NCBI GenBank assembly: GCA_037367405.1
Contig: JAZKJV010001871.1
Coordinates: forward strand, 186,001 to 250,000
Reading direction: 5' to 3'
DNA from: Ottelia alismoides
Taxonomy: Eukaryota > Streptophyta > Magnoliopsida > Alismatales > Hydrocharitaceae
Length of the DNA stretch: 64,000 nucleotides
Under the pieces are notes generated by a model, which saw only the letters and a program-made list of their open reading frames with translations, did no database searches and was not told the origin of the DNA. Both the position numbers and the translations under genes were made by a program. Of this stretch, positions 33,076-44,359 are shown piece after piece; the stretch's first letter is position 1, and every line of letters starts with the position of its first letter.

Positions 33076-34580
33076 TCCTCTACATGACATCATAGACCCG
33101 ACGCTCCAGAGGTTACTCAACCTCCTCATGCACACCAACTTGAGGACCCTCCCCAATTTTAGGATCCGAAGTTCCTCCGGTTCATGCATGATGTATATTT
33201 ATGATCGGCTAACGTATTTCTTTTCCTATCAAAGAACAAAAGCATTTGCATATATTGATTGCATCACTTGACTGGATTTACGTACACTCTAGAGAGACAA
33301 CATGGGGTATCTCAGTCCTTGAGCCATGCATTCCAAGTTATGCAAGACTTCTCGAATTATAGGTGGAGTTAGATGATGGTCGATGAGCATGAGAGAATAC
33401 TTAATGGTGCTTATGTGTGTATAACCACGTCAAATTATTTTACTTGATAATACTCTCCACATAACGATCCTTATTCCATGATGCCAAATTACGAAACATG
33501 TTCTCTATTTTCCATGTCCACTCTAGAGAGATGTATCATAATGGCCTGATAAAACTGGAAACAGAATAAGTGGGAGATAATGTGTACAATACATGGAACA
33601 CCATGTTGAAGAAGTTGAATGACGTGGACGATTGGGAGAGAGACAAGGTTTAAAACCCTTCGTGGTGTACTCTAGACAGGTGGGATTGTTATTGCGATCC
33701 ACTACTGAACAACATATAATATTGGGAGAGGGCTAAGGCTTGCAACCCTTCATGGTGTACTCTGGAGAGCTAGGATTTTTATTTCAATCTATTTGCCTAG
33801 GAGATTTTCCACAAGAGGTATGCGATGGGAAGACTAACAGAAGGAAGCAGACAATCATATTCACTAGCAGATCGAAGAGTATCGAGACTGTACGGGATAA
33901 ATGGTGCGTAGTTACAGTATTATATTTTTATTAAGTATACAAGTTTTTATAAGGACTTAACTATTAACATGTTGCAAATAATATGTGAGTGATAGTCATC
34001 TGCCATCAGTGTAGAAATTGCGGTGCTACACATACACGAGGGGATGGACGGTCCACACCCGAATCTTTAATGATGTCGGTACATGTATTACATCTATTTC
34101 TTTATATATATTTGTCTCAGATCAGTATATCCGAAACTGAACTTATGGAGCTCTCTAAGTTAATGAGAGAGCTGATGACTACAATAAGGAACATGGCAAT
34201 CGAGTTCCAATCTGGATTCCAATCATTACGAGATGATATCAATAGTTTGAGACTGATTTTTCATGCGTTTTTTGATATATGGCTTGTTAAATTTAAAGTA
34301 TTTTATTTTTTCTATTATCTAAAGTACATTCCCTCATTTTAATCTTTGATGCAAAAAAGGAAGAACAAGTGATGATAAGAGTTACGAGGAAATGGGGAAA
34401 CAAAATACAATGAGTATGACTTTGAGGAGGATGCGGGCACATTTAGAATATCGAAGAATAAGAAGATATCTATCTCAGAAGGTGAGGTTAAATGTAATAA
34501 AGTTTCAAGAAAAGACCAAGGAAAAGGGCAAGGAGGAGCTCACTACCCGTGACAAGTGGAGGAAGAGTGAGAGGTGATAG
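33076..34580 (+). other. unassigned decayed coding-like region
   Basis: Several open frames on the plus strand (32948-33271, 33740-33934, 33989-34342, 34392-34577), separated by stops, read like a decayed gene or transposon. Examples are a charged helical run TELMELSKLMRELMTTIRNM (about 34,139-34,200) and a basic C-terminus rich in Lys/Arg/Glu. I cannot assign a family. It is interrupted on the left by the hAT-like element. Confidence 0.3.
33631..33805 (+). repeat. 90 bp tandem duplication
   Basis: ATTGGGAGAG at 33631 and again at 33721, followed by matching text (GGTGTACTCTAGACAG versus GGTGTACTCTGGAGAG, GGGATTGTTATTGCGATC versus AGGATTTTTATTTCAATC). The unit of 90 bp is a multiple of three, with about 75 bp recognisably shared. 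Confidence 0.75.
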
Positions 34581-35094
34581 AAATTATTGTAACTTTTCTC
34601 TTTTTATTTTAATTTGGAAGATGTTAATTATAACATATGCATTATTTGAACGTTAGAGACACAAATTTAGTTTGAATTATGATAGTCTTGATGTATATGA
34701 TAGATATAATTATGTAAAAAATCAAAAGGGGTCATTAACAAAAATCAAATGTATTAATGTTTTAGTATTGGGCGACCTTAACAATAATGCAAATATAATT
34801 ATGTTTTATTTCATATATGCAATGATATAATTTGCAATAAACTTCATTGCGTAATGGCTCGTCGTGGGTTACTTGTCTAACAATGTGAAGGGAATCGTTG
34901 AGGAGGAGGAACCCAACTTAAGGGTATAGTGTAAGTTCATCCCTAACTAGACTTTAGTTTGAATAAATAATTTTTTATTTATCTAATAGATGCCAAAGTA
35001 ACAGAAGGACACACTTACTAACAATGCAAAAAGGTAGAAACATAATTGTTATTATAAAAGTAGGGGACAATAGTACTAAAAACTTGGAGGGATA
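34581..35094. other. AT-rich spacer, nothing recognised
   Basis: About 500 bp between the unassigned region and the copia LTR. No domain, repeat or RNA gene seen. Confidence 0.5.
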
Positions 35095-37612
35095 TGAAGG
35101 ATATGGAAGATCCTTAAACACATCAGGAAAGCGTGAAGATCACATCATATGCAAACAGAGCAACTAGTCGCACTAGTTACTCGATGCAGTGGAATTTAAA
35201 ATTTTTAAATGACAAAACCACATGATCCAAGAACATTTCTTGTACCATTTCATCATCAAACTACATACAAGAATAAAGACTACCTCTTGAAGCTTGGTTG
35301 TGATCGTAGTCTCTAAATTAAGAGACCTCCTGTCTAAAATCCGATCCGACTGGAGAGGCGTTTGCGAGTGTGGTAATGAACCAACGCAATCCAAAGCATT
35401 CATCCAAGCGATGGATCTACTGATACCATCTCACGAGATACAACGTCTTCCTCGCGAGCAAGGCACACCAAAAGAGACGAAGATCCACAAGGAGTCGAGG
35501 CGGTGACACGACGTAACGACGATAGCGGTCTCTCTAGGGTTTCTAAGTGGACGGTCACTTAGAGAGAGATAGGGTGAGAAGAGAGAGAGATTGTGAGAGA
35601 GTGTATAAAGAAGAGCTAGGTTTTTCTCCTTATATAATATTTTGGGAGTCCATGGATCCAAATTCATGGACAACACAAATCCAATGGTTCACATTGATTT
35701 GTGTTTCGTTCAATGGCTATGATTTTGTTGTTAAAAACACAACAATTAATTTAATTAATTCAAATATATTGAATAATAATCAATATATATCAATTTAAAT
35801 TAAATCAATTTACCTTTGGATAAATTTGTAGGAGGCAAGCCTCCTTCCATAAGAGGAGTGGACCGCCACCATATTCCTTATAGGAATTGTGGTCGTCCAC
35901 CCTCCTTACATGGAAGGTGGCTCCACCTTTCCTATTTTATGGAATCTCATATTCCATGAATATCTTCAAAATTACAACAACATTTGTTGTAAATGATTTC
36001 ACCAAAAATAAATCCAATTTATTTTGTGAACATTGCAATCAAGCCATTGGAAATTTGTGAATCATATTCATAACCCAAAATAAAATGTAATTAATTTTTC
36101 AATTATTGTTCAATATGGATCCAATTTACATATACATTTAAATTGTAAATATTATTTACAAATAGCTCTCTCTTATATATTATAAATCATATTTACAATA
36201 TATATGAATAATATGGATAATACTGTCCACATTATTCTTATCCATAATAGTTCAATCACATCTAATTGTATTGGATGATCATTCTCATGCATCAAAATAA
36301 TATGCGTTAAATTCACATTATTTATGATAATTAAATAACATTTAATTATATATATCTCAAAGCTTGAATATAATTTAATAATAGAATTATTCTTGAACTC
36401 TTTCAATAATAATGTGCTTTCTTCACGGATACATGGAGATAAGGATAAGGTGGTTGTACGTTCCACGTAGAGTGACTTGGATATTGAGATCACATCTCAA
36501 ATCCAGATCTTGGGGACATCTAATAGATGCTTGATTAAATCAAGGTCGTAGATCTAATCTTCTCATTGCATCTGAATCTCATTCAAATCAATGTCCAATA
36601 TTTGGACTAAGATCAGATCACTTCTCTAATAAGAGGAGTCACTAAAATGCAGACATGTTTCATTACTCCCTCGGAATGGAAGCATCATGGTTATACAATC
36701 GTTTATGGTCACATCACCCTCAGGTATTCCTAATAGGTTTACATCATGCATACCGGAAGACCTTAATAAACCTGAAGAAATTTAGATCAATTTACACTGT
36801 CATCTTTAGGGTTTTATCATTAAGTTTCTCATTTGGCTATTGGAAGTTGGTATCGATCATATTCTTTCCAAAAGCATATATCATACCTACAAAATCTTGG
36901 CATGCTTCCAAAGCAAGATGACCATGCATGGAATTTGATCGATCCCAATACCTCATGAGTGAGCTCATGTCTTCCAACTCAAAAGTGAATCTGTGTGTAT
37001 CCCTTTGAGAGATCGTATTACTCATATACCCTCATATGCACACCATCTCGCCGGTGCATAGACCTTGATTAGTCCATCAACCTATCTATCTGCCAAATGT
37101 ACATACTCGGACATATAGCAATACATATGTCTCCGGACAGAGGATGCATGCCTATATCATGACAATATTCAATGTAGGACTTGGTTATCTTGATCTCATT
37201 AAGTCAACTCTTTCACCTAAATAATTGGCACCTCTGAATCTCTATTCCTATGTAGAGGACCTACATCAAGAGATTAGTCAGATATCAACCAAAAGAGAAA
37301 GGATTGCAATCTCCTACTCAGGATGGAGATCATCTCTTAACAATCATTTGATGACACTTGATGAGTCCTCAATCTAACTCTTTAGATATTCATCCAAGCA
37401 CCAGTCTCAATGATTCAACAGTTGAATCAACACTGTATGATTATCAAGATGGTTATGGTACATAACCCTAATTGCACTAATGGACCTTATAATACATTCA
37501 TTCATTTAATCTCTGAAAGGGAGTGAAATAAATCAATAACTTTTATTGATAAATCAAACATTACAACAACATTTATTGTAGGAATGGCTTGCCTCGGGCT
37601 CACATGGTTAAA
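35095..37612 (-). mobile_element. 3' LTR of minus-strand Ty1/copia element C (2.5 kb)
   Basis: Collinear with the solo LTR 15862-18507. It starts TGAAGGATATGG on the plus strand and shares the CAACTAGTCGCACTAGTTAC block, a GA-rich run (35,568-35,600) and the GGGAGTCCATGGATCC block. The minus-strand start (ATTTAACCATGTGAGCCC, about 37612) corresponds to TGTTAGACATGAGAGCCC, with its terminal TG lost. The purine-rich GAGGGATAGTGAGAG (plus 37613-37627, read on minus) just outside is the polypurine tract, which makes it the 3' LTR of the pol fragment that follows. Confidence 0.85.
35629..35636 (-). promoter_or_regulatory. TATA box of copia C LTR
   Basis: Minus-strand TATATAAG adjacent to the conserved GGATCCATGGACTCCC block; equivalent to 16426-16434 in the nested solo LTR. 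Confidence 0.5.
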
Positions 37613-38102
37613 TCTCTCACTATCCCTCAAAACCATTCAGGTACAATCCTTAAACCCATACTCATTACATGATGGTCAAAAACCTTCTGTGTTAAAGGTT
37701 TGGTATGTGGATCAGTAACATTGTCGGCAAAGGCCATAATGGAGATGACGATGTCACCACGCTTTTGAATCTCCTGAATGGTGTGGTACTTCCTTTCCAC
37801 ATGCTTTCTCTTTGATGCCATCTAGGTTCCTTCGGTTGAGCTATGGCTCCCATGTTATCGTAGAGTAGAGGGATGGGAGTATCAGAGGAAACTATACCAT
37901 GCTTTAGGATGAACTTGCGCAAACCACACCGCCTCCTTTGTAGCATACAATGCAGGAATGTATTCAGTGTATGTCGTTGAGTCAGTCGTAGTGTCCTACT
38001 TCTTTCTTCTCTAGCTCACAGCACCACCGTTCAACAGGGACACAAACCCGGATGTCGACTTTCGATCACCAATATCAGACTAGAAGTCTGAATCTGTGTA
38101 TA
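37613..38102 (-). pseudogene. copia C RNase H domain
   Basis: Degraded C-terminal part of a copia polyprotein. LLYDNMGAIAQPKEPRWHQ (about 37,840-37,890) is the copia RNase H block (family: CDNxxAIxLxxNPxxHxR). HVERKYHTIQEIQKRGDIVI and NVTDPHTKPL (about 37,685-37,800) are the canonical HIxxRYHxIRE ... DxxTK end blocks. VFDHHVMSMGLRIVPEWF precedes the stop near 37,627. There is one frameshift between the two parts. It ends at the polypurine tract of the 3' LTR. Confidence 0.82.
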
Positions 38103-39258
38103 CTAAGACTTGAAGATCACCATCTCCATAGACCAAGATGTAATCTTCTGTCCTCTTAGATATTTGAAGATGTTCTTCACTGCATTCCAATGTTGCTCTC
38201 TATTGCAAGATTGGTAACGGCATGCCACTCCCATCGCACGGTAGATGTCTGGCCTTGTGTACATCATGGAGTACATTAATCTTCTTACAACTGATGCATA
38301 GGGACATCTAGCCATGGCTTTCTTTTCCTCAACATTTTGAGGAGCCATCCCTTTAGACAAGTCGATACCATGTCTTAAAGGAAGGAAGCCTTTCTTGGAG
38401 TTCTCCGTATGGAAACTCTCCAAGATCTTCTTAACGTACCTATGTTGTGAAAATCTCAAGATTTTCTTTTCTCAGTTTCTGAACAGCTTCAGACCTAAGA
38501 TATAAGAGGCTTCTTCAAGATCTTTCATCTCAAAGGTATGGGATAGGCAAATCTTAAAACTGGTCATCATCCCTATATCATTCCCAATGATAAGGATGTC
38601 ATCTACATAAAGCACGATGAACAAAATGGTGCTCCCACTAAGCTTCTTGTACACACATGGTTCATCAGGATTCTGGACAAAATCATAACTCTTTATGGTT
38701 TTGTCAAATCTGATGTTCCAGCTACAAGAAGCGTGTTTGAGACCATAGATGGATTTCTTCCGCTTGCATACTATGTCTTCCTCAGTTATGAATCCCTAGG
38801 GTTGCTCCATATAGATATCCTCTTCGAGGTATCCATTGAGGAAAGCTAACTTGTCGTCCATCTACCATATGTTGTAGTCAAGATATACAACTATAGCTAG
38901 CAATGCCCTAATGGACTTAAGCATAGCCACAAGAGACAATGTCTCATCGTATTCGAAGCCTTCTCTCTGTGTGTAGCCCTTGGCTACGAGTCGTGCTTTG
39001 AAAGTCTTTACTTTCCCATCATGTCCCCATTTATCTTGAAGATCCTTTTACACCCAATGGGTTTACCCCCCTAGGTGGATCCTATAGGATCCATACACCA
39101 TTTTCATTCATGGAGTCAATTTCTAACTTCATTGTTAGCATCCATCTATCCATGTGATGATCCGCAAGTGCTTCATCAAATGAAGCTGGATCATTGTCAT
39201 TTTCACCTAACACATGGAATCTATACCTTTGAGGTGGTGCAACCACCCTTGAACTCCT
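38103..39258 (-). pseudogene. copia C reverse transcriptase domain
   Basis: RNA-dependent DNA polymerase of a Ty1/copia element. The catalytic box is preserved: SGSTILFIVLYVDDILIIGN (about 38,577-38,636). It is followed by SHTFEMKDLEEASYILGLKL and, after a stop, RFSQHRYVKKILESF, MYTRPDIYRAMGVACRYQ and HWNAVKNIFKYLRG (38,130-38,459). Upstream pieces around 38,700-39,110 (for example DDKLAFLNGYLEEDIYMEQP and YGLKHASCSWNIRFDKTI) match the N-terminal RT blocks but are broken by frameshifts and stops, so it cannot make a working enzyme. Confidence 0.85.
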
Positions 39259-40155
39259 TCAAAGAGGTACAGGTGTTTCATATTCATTTACTTCTTCAGT
39301 TTCTCGTACAGAAAGCTCAGAATCCTTAGGGGTTTCAATGAGCTCCTTCACTTCATTTTTGTCTTGACTCCAAAGGAAATCATCCTCCAGAAATTTTACA
39401 TCCCTAGACCCAAAGATCTTTTGAGTCTCAGGGTCATAAAGCTGATATCCAATACCATCCTTAACATACCCATTGAAGTAGCACTCACGAGGGAGAGATT
39501 CTATTTTACTTGCGTCCACGTTCTTCGCATGGACCAAGCAACTCCAAACTCTCAAGTGTTTAACACTGGGTTTGATTCCGTACCAAAGCTCATGAGGAGA
39601 TTTAGGAACATATTTACTGGAAATCTTATTTTGGAACATATTCACGAGGGAGAGATTCTATTTTACTTGCGTCCACGTTCTTCGCATGGACCGAGCAACT
39701 CCAAACTCTCAAGTGTTTAACACTGGGTTTGATTACATACCAAAGCTCATGAGGAGACTTAGGAACATATTTACTGGAAATCTTATTCACCACGTCGGTT
39801 AGGTTGAATCTGTTTAATCTTCCTATCGGTTTGGTTCTCAACCAAAGCCATGAACTCTTTGAACTTTTCAAAATTTTCAGATTTGTGACATAATAGGAAG
39901 ATAAACCCATATCATGAATGGTCATCAAAAAACGTCAAATAGCATAGATATCCATTTCGGATCGCGATACTGAAACGACCACATATATCAGTATGCATCA
40001 TGTCAAGAATACCTCTACATCTTGTAATTTTGTTACGGAAAGGCGTCCTAGTCATTTTACCTTGAATACAATGTTTGCAGGTAGGCAAAGATTGGATATG
40101 TAGAAAATCTAAGGTTCCAACCTTTGTCAATCTATTGATCTTGTCAATAGACAAA
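39259..40155 (-). pseudogene. copia C GAG-pre-integrase and integrase region
   Basis: The minus-strand reading starts at 40155 with LSIDKINRLTKVG, then LPTCKHCIQGKMTRTPF, the GAG-pre-integrase zinc-binding block (CxxC). The integrase core follows: LDMMHTDICGRF...GYLCYLTFFDDHS (first catalytic Asp in HTDICG), then a deleted core and SPHELWYGIKPSVKHLRVWSC and GYQLYDPETQKIFGSRDVKF, the post-integrase blocks. A 157 bp tandem duplication sits inside. The 5' part is cut off exactly where chromovirus A's LTR begins (40156); the His preceding LS in the family lies beyond the insertion. Confidence 0.85.
39486..39788 (-). repeat. 157 bp tandem duplication in copia integrase
   Basis: CACGAGGGAGAGATTCTATT at 39486 and again at 39643 (offset 157), with the following ~145 bp nearly identical, including the coding block for SPHELWY...KPSVKHLRVWSC. 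157 is not a multiple of three, so the copy is out of frame. Confidence 0.9.
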
Positions 40156-43100
40156 TGTGAAAACCTCGAACACCGAACAAGGACTAAAATGCAAATCTTG
40201 ACTGAGTCTGGGCTTAATTGCAAAATATGTACTTGTCCAGTGACCAAAAAATTCGAGTAGGGGTTCATTGCGTAGCGCTCGTCGAGATCTTTCCAACGAG
40301 TTCAAGAATGCAAAAAACTGAGTTCGGGAGCCCAAGTTACGACCGTTTTAGTGAGAGACCGAGTTCAGTTCAATTTCAGATCCGAGTCCGAATCCGAATC
40401 TGAACTCGGGTTCAACCCAATAAAACCACCCCCATATCCCCCAAAAATGTCCAAAACCCCTTCCTCTTCGACCAGCAGCCTTCCCTCCTCCATTCCTCCT
40501 CCCTCTCCTTCACAGGAGCATCACCAGAATGCGGCGAATCGACGATCCAAGGCCGCAATCACGTAGGAAAGGTCCAAGTCACCCTGTGTGCGGTTCTTGT
40601 TATTGAACAGAGCGTCGAGGGGTCGTTCTCCACGGGAGGAGAAACCGAGGTTTCGATTTTTCTTGAGGTACGATGCTCCTCCTCCTTGCTGCGATTTCCA
40701 CACGATTTCTAGTCCTATAGTCAAGGCCATTAGAGCCTTAGATGAGCTTGTGCTATGAAGTTTTTGGGGATTGTGTTGATGCATTGTTCTACAACCTAGA
40801 GGTAGACGGAACCTCTTAGAACGTTCTTTCATGGTTAGGTTTGTTGTTGTTTGATTTCATTGAATAAGAAGTAGCTTCGCATCCTGATTTAGTTGAGCTC
40901 CTTGTTGCAGATTTCGCCTCATGCCTCATGATCTACAAGGTTCGGTCCTTCTACTCCATTCCTACATCATAGGGATTCCTTAAAAGCTAGAAAAACCATG
41001 TGTGTTAAGAAGCACAAATGGAAATCATCATCTATGACATGCGAGTTCAACTGTAACACCTTTAAGCTTCAGTAGAAACCTTCGGGTTTCTCCTGATGAT
41101 TATATTGAGCAGCAGTTCATATTTGTATATATTTGGTGAAGGTCTATTTCTTGAATCACTTAGCACTCATCGTGACCATAGCTTGACCAAGTATCATATT
41201 TAGCAATCTTATTATTATATCAACTCCTCATGCCCACTGCAAGGATACAACAGATCCTCACATCCACTGCAAGGATAGAATGGATCCTCATAGTTTAGGC
41301 AAATATCTATATTTATAAGTCCCTACAACTCTTTCAGATTCTGAAGAATGGATAGTTACAAAGGGATCCAGGGGTGGTCATGGAATTTAGGCAGGGAGCA
41401 TGAATTTAGGTAGTGAACTTCTCTGTGTCGACCAGTATATGCTCCAAGACCTCAAATCTGTAGTAGTGTAGTACAAAATACCATGTCATGAGAACAGTTA
41501 TGCATGCATGGATGGAGCCTAATCATATACGTATTTGAAATGTTAAATCAGCTAAAGATAATAAACAACAGAAAGAAAGGAACTAGTTAAGAGATGCCTA
41601 CATGGCATATTGCCCAGCATAAGTTCCAGTGATAGCAGAACTCTGGCCAGAGGCTAATAATGCAATTGCAAATATTTTTGAATTCCAGCCTCTTGTGTGC
41701 ACATATTTAAATGTGAATTTGGTAATATATACAGCAGAGACATGGGTTTCCCCATGTTCTCACCATCTTGCAATTAGCTCTTACCACGAAGAACCAAGGG
41801 ACCAATTGAACCGACATGCCTTAGGCAAGTGTGATTTATTGGCAGCTCTATCTAGGTGGTCGACTAAGTTCGAGAATTTCATAGATATTCCCTCAAGAAA
41901 TATTTTGCTCATTAACTGTCAGGGAGGAGAATTTCCTGGGTTTGAGCAGAAAAATTTAATTCTGGATTGTGTTAAATGACTGCCTAGGTTGTGTTGAATG
42001 GAGCACCTTAAAAGTTTTGGACTTGTTGTATTTGCTCCAGGGCCATGTCTTGGGATTCATTGATTAGATCAAAATTGAGATTTTCCTACAATACCTTCCT
42101 ATGAATAAATTTGATGGATGAATTTGAGGTCTAACCGAGAATCGAGGTCATCGGGAGGGTTTATAATTTATATAATCTGTCAGTTTTCTTTTTGAGGGTC
42201 TCCATCTCAAAACCTTCCCTTTTCCTCTTTAAATGAATTATCATCCTATCTATATTCTATTTGCTGGTAAATGTCACCTGTGAATGAACATCTCTAGCCT
42301 CAAGTGGCATGGAAAGTGTATAATGCATAAGCAATTGCTCGAAATTAAAATGAACAAGGCATATACAAATGATCCAATGTTACAGTTATTTATTGAAATC
42401 GCAATACACATGGGAATTAGGGTCAATGGAGTAGGTGCCGTCAAGGGAGGGGCATGTACCCTTGGGGCCTTGGGTAGAAGCCAAGAAGACCGCGATCCCA
42501 ACTACTACTGTAGCTATGATGGTTGGGGGACATGTCGCTTGGCACACCGAGGTGCTAATCTGACGGTATTGGTCTCGGCACTTGCGTGCTTTAGCCCAGT
42601 GCTAGAGCACGGGCCAAGTATTCATGGTTGGTAGTCTACTGGCTAATATAGGCCACATTGGTTAGTATTCTGAGTGGAAGCGCTAAGTGGGGAGTTCCAG
42701 GAAATATGATTAATGAAGTTGGGAAGAAGAGATATTCTCCTGTGCTTAAGCAAGATTGGGTTGTCGCGAGGATTCACGGTTTGGAATCTAAATTGTGAAT
42801 CACAGGTATCATTGGGAAGTGGAGGCTAAGTGGACGTGTTGGGAACTTAGTTAGGACGCATTGTACTCCACCGCATGCCTACAGAGGCACCCAAACCCGA
42901 GGGCATTCCTTTTGCCTTAAAGTCATCGTGTGAGGTCTCATATAGACCAAGACCACAGACTATCCACGAAGCTTGGTTACTCATATCCATATCTAATAAT
43001 AATAACTAGAATGCAATTCTTTGTGAGATCAGGTTATCCAGTTCCTTTCCCTTTTGTACACATTTAAATTATATCTTGCATTTCTTTTGTATAGTTTTGT

Positions 43101-43450
43101 TTAAATCGTATTGGGTAACTTTGCTCATAACGTACCTACGTGTGGATCTGCAGGTTTGCAGCAGTGATTTGTTGGAGGCACCATCCTTTTTGTGCAACTT
43201 CACCCTTTTTGTGGTACAGTATTGGTAGTTCCTTTTACTGTTTCTTGTACTGTAGCTTATAATTTTTAGAGACATGGCATGCAATATATATATATATATA
43301 TGTTGTGGACATGGAAAGCAAAAATTTTAAATTCATATGCATGTTGTTATTTTCTCCTGCTTCTGTGAATGTCAAATATTCGAATGTGGAATGTATGTGC
43401 ATGGCTTGGTTTGCCGAGTACATGGATCCTAGAGGGGGATGGGTGTCACA
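40156..43450 (+). mobile_element. 5' LTR of chromovirus A (Ty3/gypsy, 3.3 kb)
   Basis: Starts TGTGAAAACCTCGAACACC and ends GGGATGGGTGTCACA, giving a terminal inverted repeat TGTGA/TCACA. Left boundary: the copia integrase reading frame breaks off exactly here, with ACAAA (40151-40155) as the left copy of the expected 5 bp duplication; its partner is outside the window. Right boundary: a primer binding site follows. The region CGTCGAGATCTTTCCAACGA (40279) resembles CGTCGCAAGCTTTCCAACGA in LTR B (49566), a feature of related Del/Tekay LTRs. A GC-richer R/U5-like block lies at 42,420-42,650. Not the same family as LTR B. Confidence 0.8.
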
Positions 43451-43452
43451 AA

Positions 43453-43466
43453 TTAGTATCAGAGCC
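43453..43466 (+). promoter_or_regulatory. tRNA-iMet primer binding site of chromovirus A
   Basis: TTAGTATCAGAGCC two bases after the LTR end. The usual plant initiator-Met site is TGGTATCAGAGCC, so 11 of 13 bases agree (the first two are changed). It marks the preceding LTR as a 5' LTR and the element as plus-strand. Confidence 0.8.
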
Positions 43467-43650
43467 GTGGTACTCCATTCCATTCCACGCATATCATTCC
43501 TCATTGGTATTTGAATACCGGATAGTGTGAAGTCTTCGGACCCAACACGAGTCCACAGGAGAATAGCACGATTGCATCCATGTCCATATGTTTCTCGTAA
43601 CGTCTCTCTTAAGAAAAGAAAGTGCTAATGCCTTGGTTCTTTACGCAGAA

Positions 43651-44358
43651 CCATGCCGCCTCGCATAGACCAGGATGTGGCGCAGCAGTTGGCTCCCCTT
43701 GTACAGGTGGTACAAAGGATTCAGCAGCGCCAAGAAGCGATGGAGTAGCGACTCCAGCAGCAGGATGACCCCTCCTAGCGCCCCTCTCACAACGGGGAGG
43801 AGAGTGTCAACTTGTCATTTTCCTTGGAGCCTGAGCAGTCTAAGGATATGGATGCTTTGCAGAAGCATCAGAGCACTTACGCCGCATACCAATGGGCAGC
43901 GGTACCACAATTCCTTGTACCACTACCCCTGACGACGTCGAGCTATTGATGTCACATATTGCCAAAGTTCTGAAAATGATACGTGCACCCGAGGACACTT
44001 GGGTGTTATTTGAATAATACTCTCTGGTTGGCTATGCAAAGCGGTGGTGGAATGTCACCAAGGAGCACTTGACGGGACCCATCACGTGGGAGACCTTCTT
44101 TGATAAGTTTCGTGCAGAGTTCTACCAGACCATTGGGTGGAAGATCAGAGGAGGCAGTATGTTTAGTCGAGACAGGGGTCGATGACGTCCCAAGAGTACT
44201 TGATTCGTTACACAAATCTCTCTCGCCATTCCCCTGCTACGACAGCCTACCCCTAGGAAAACTTGCATAAGTTCATCTGGGGAATGCGCGAGGAGGTACA
44301 GGAGCGGCTAATGAGCCGGATTTCAATGCGGTCGAGAAGGGATAAATAAACATCACAA
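43651..44358 (+). pseudogene. gag of chromovirus A, truncated by the Tat/Athila insertion
   Basis: Capsid polyprotein of a Tekay/Del-like chromovirus. It starts MPPRIDQDVAQQLAPLVQVV (43652), then Gln-rich sequence with stops. The retrotransposon-gag domain is visible across frameshifts: AKRWWNVTKEHLTGPITWET...FDKFRAEFY (about 44,036-44,130), QGSMTSQEYLIRYTNLSR (about 44,172-44,226) and WGMREEVQERLM (about 44,278-44,313). The zinc knuckle, protease and pol are missing because the minus-strand Tat/Athila LTR begins at about 44,360. They should lie beyond the right end of the window if the insertion was simple. Confidence 0.8.
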
Positions 44359-44359
44359 T

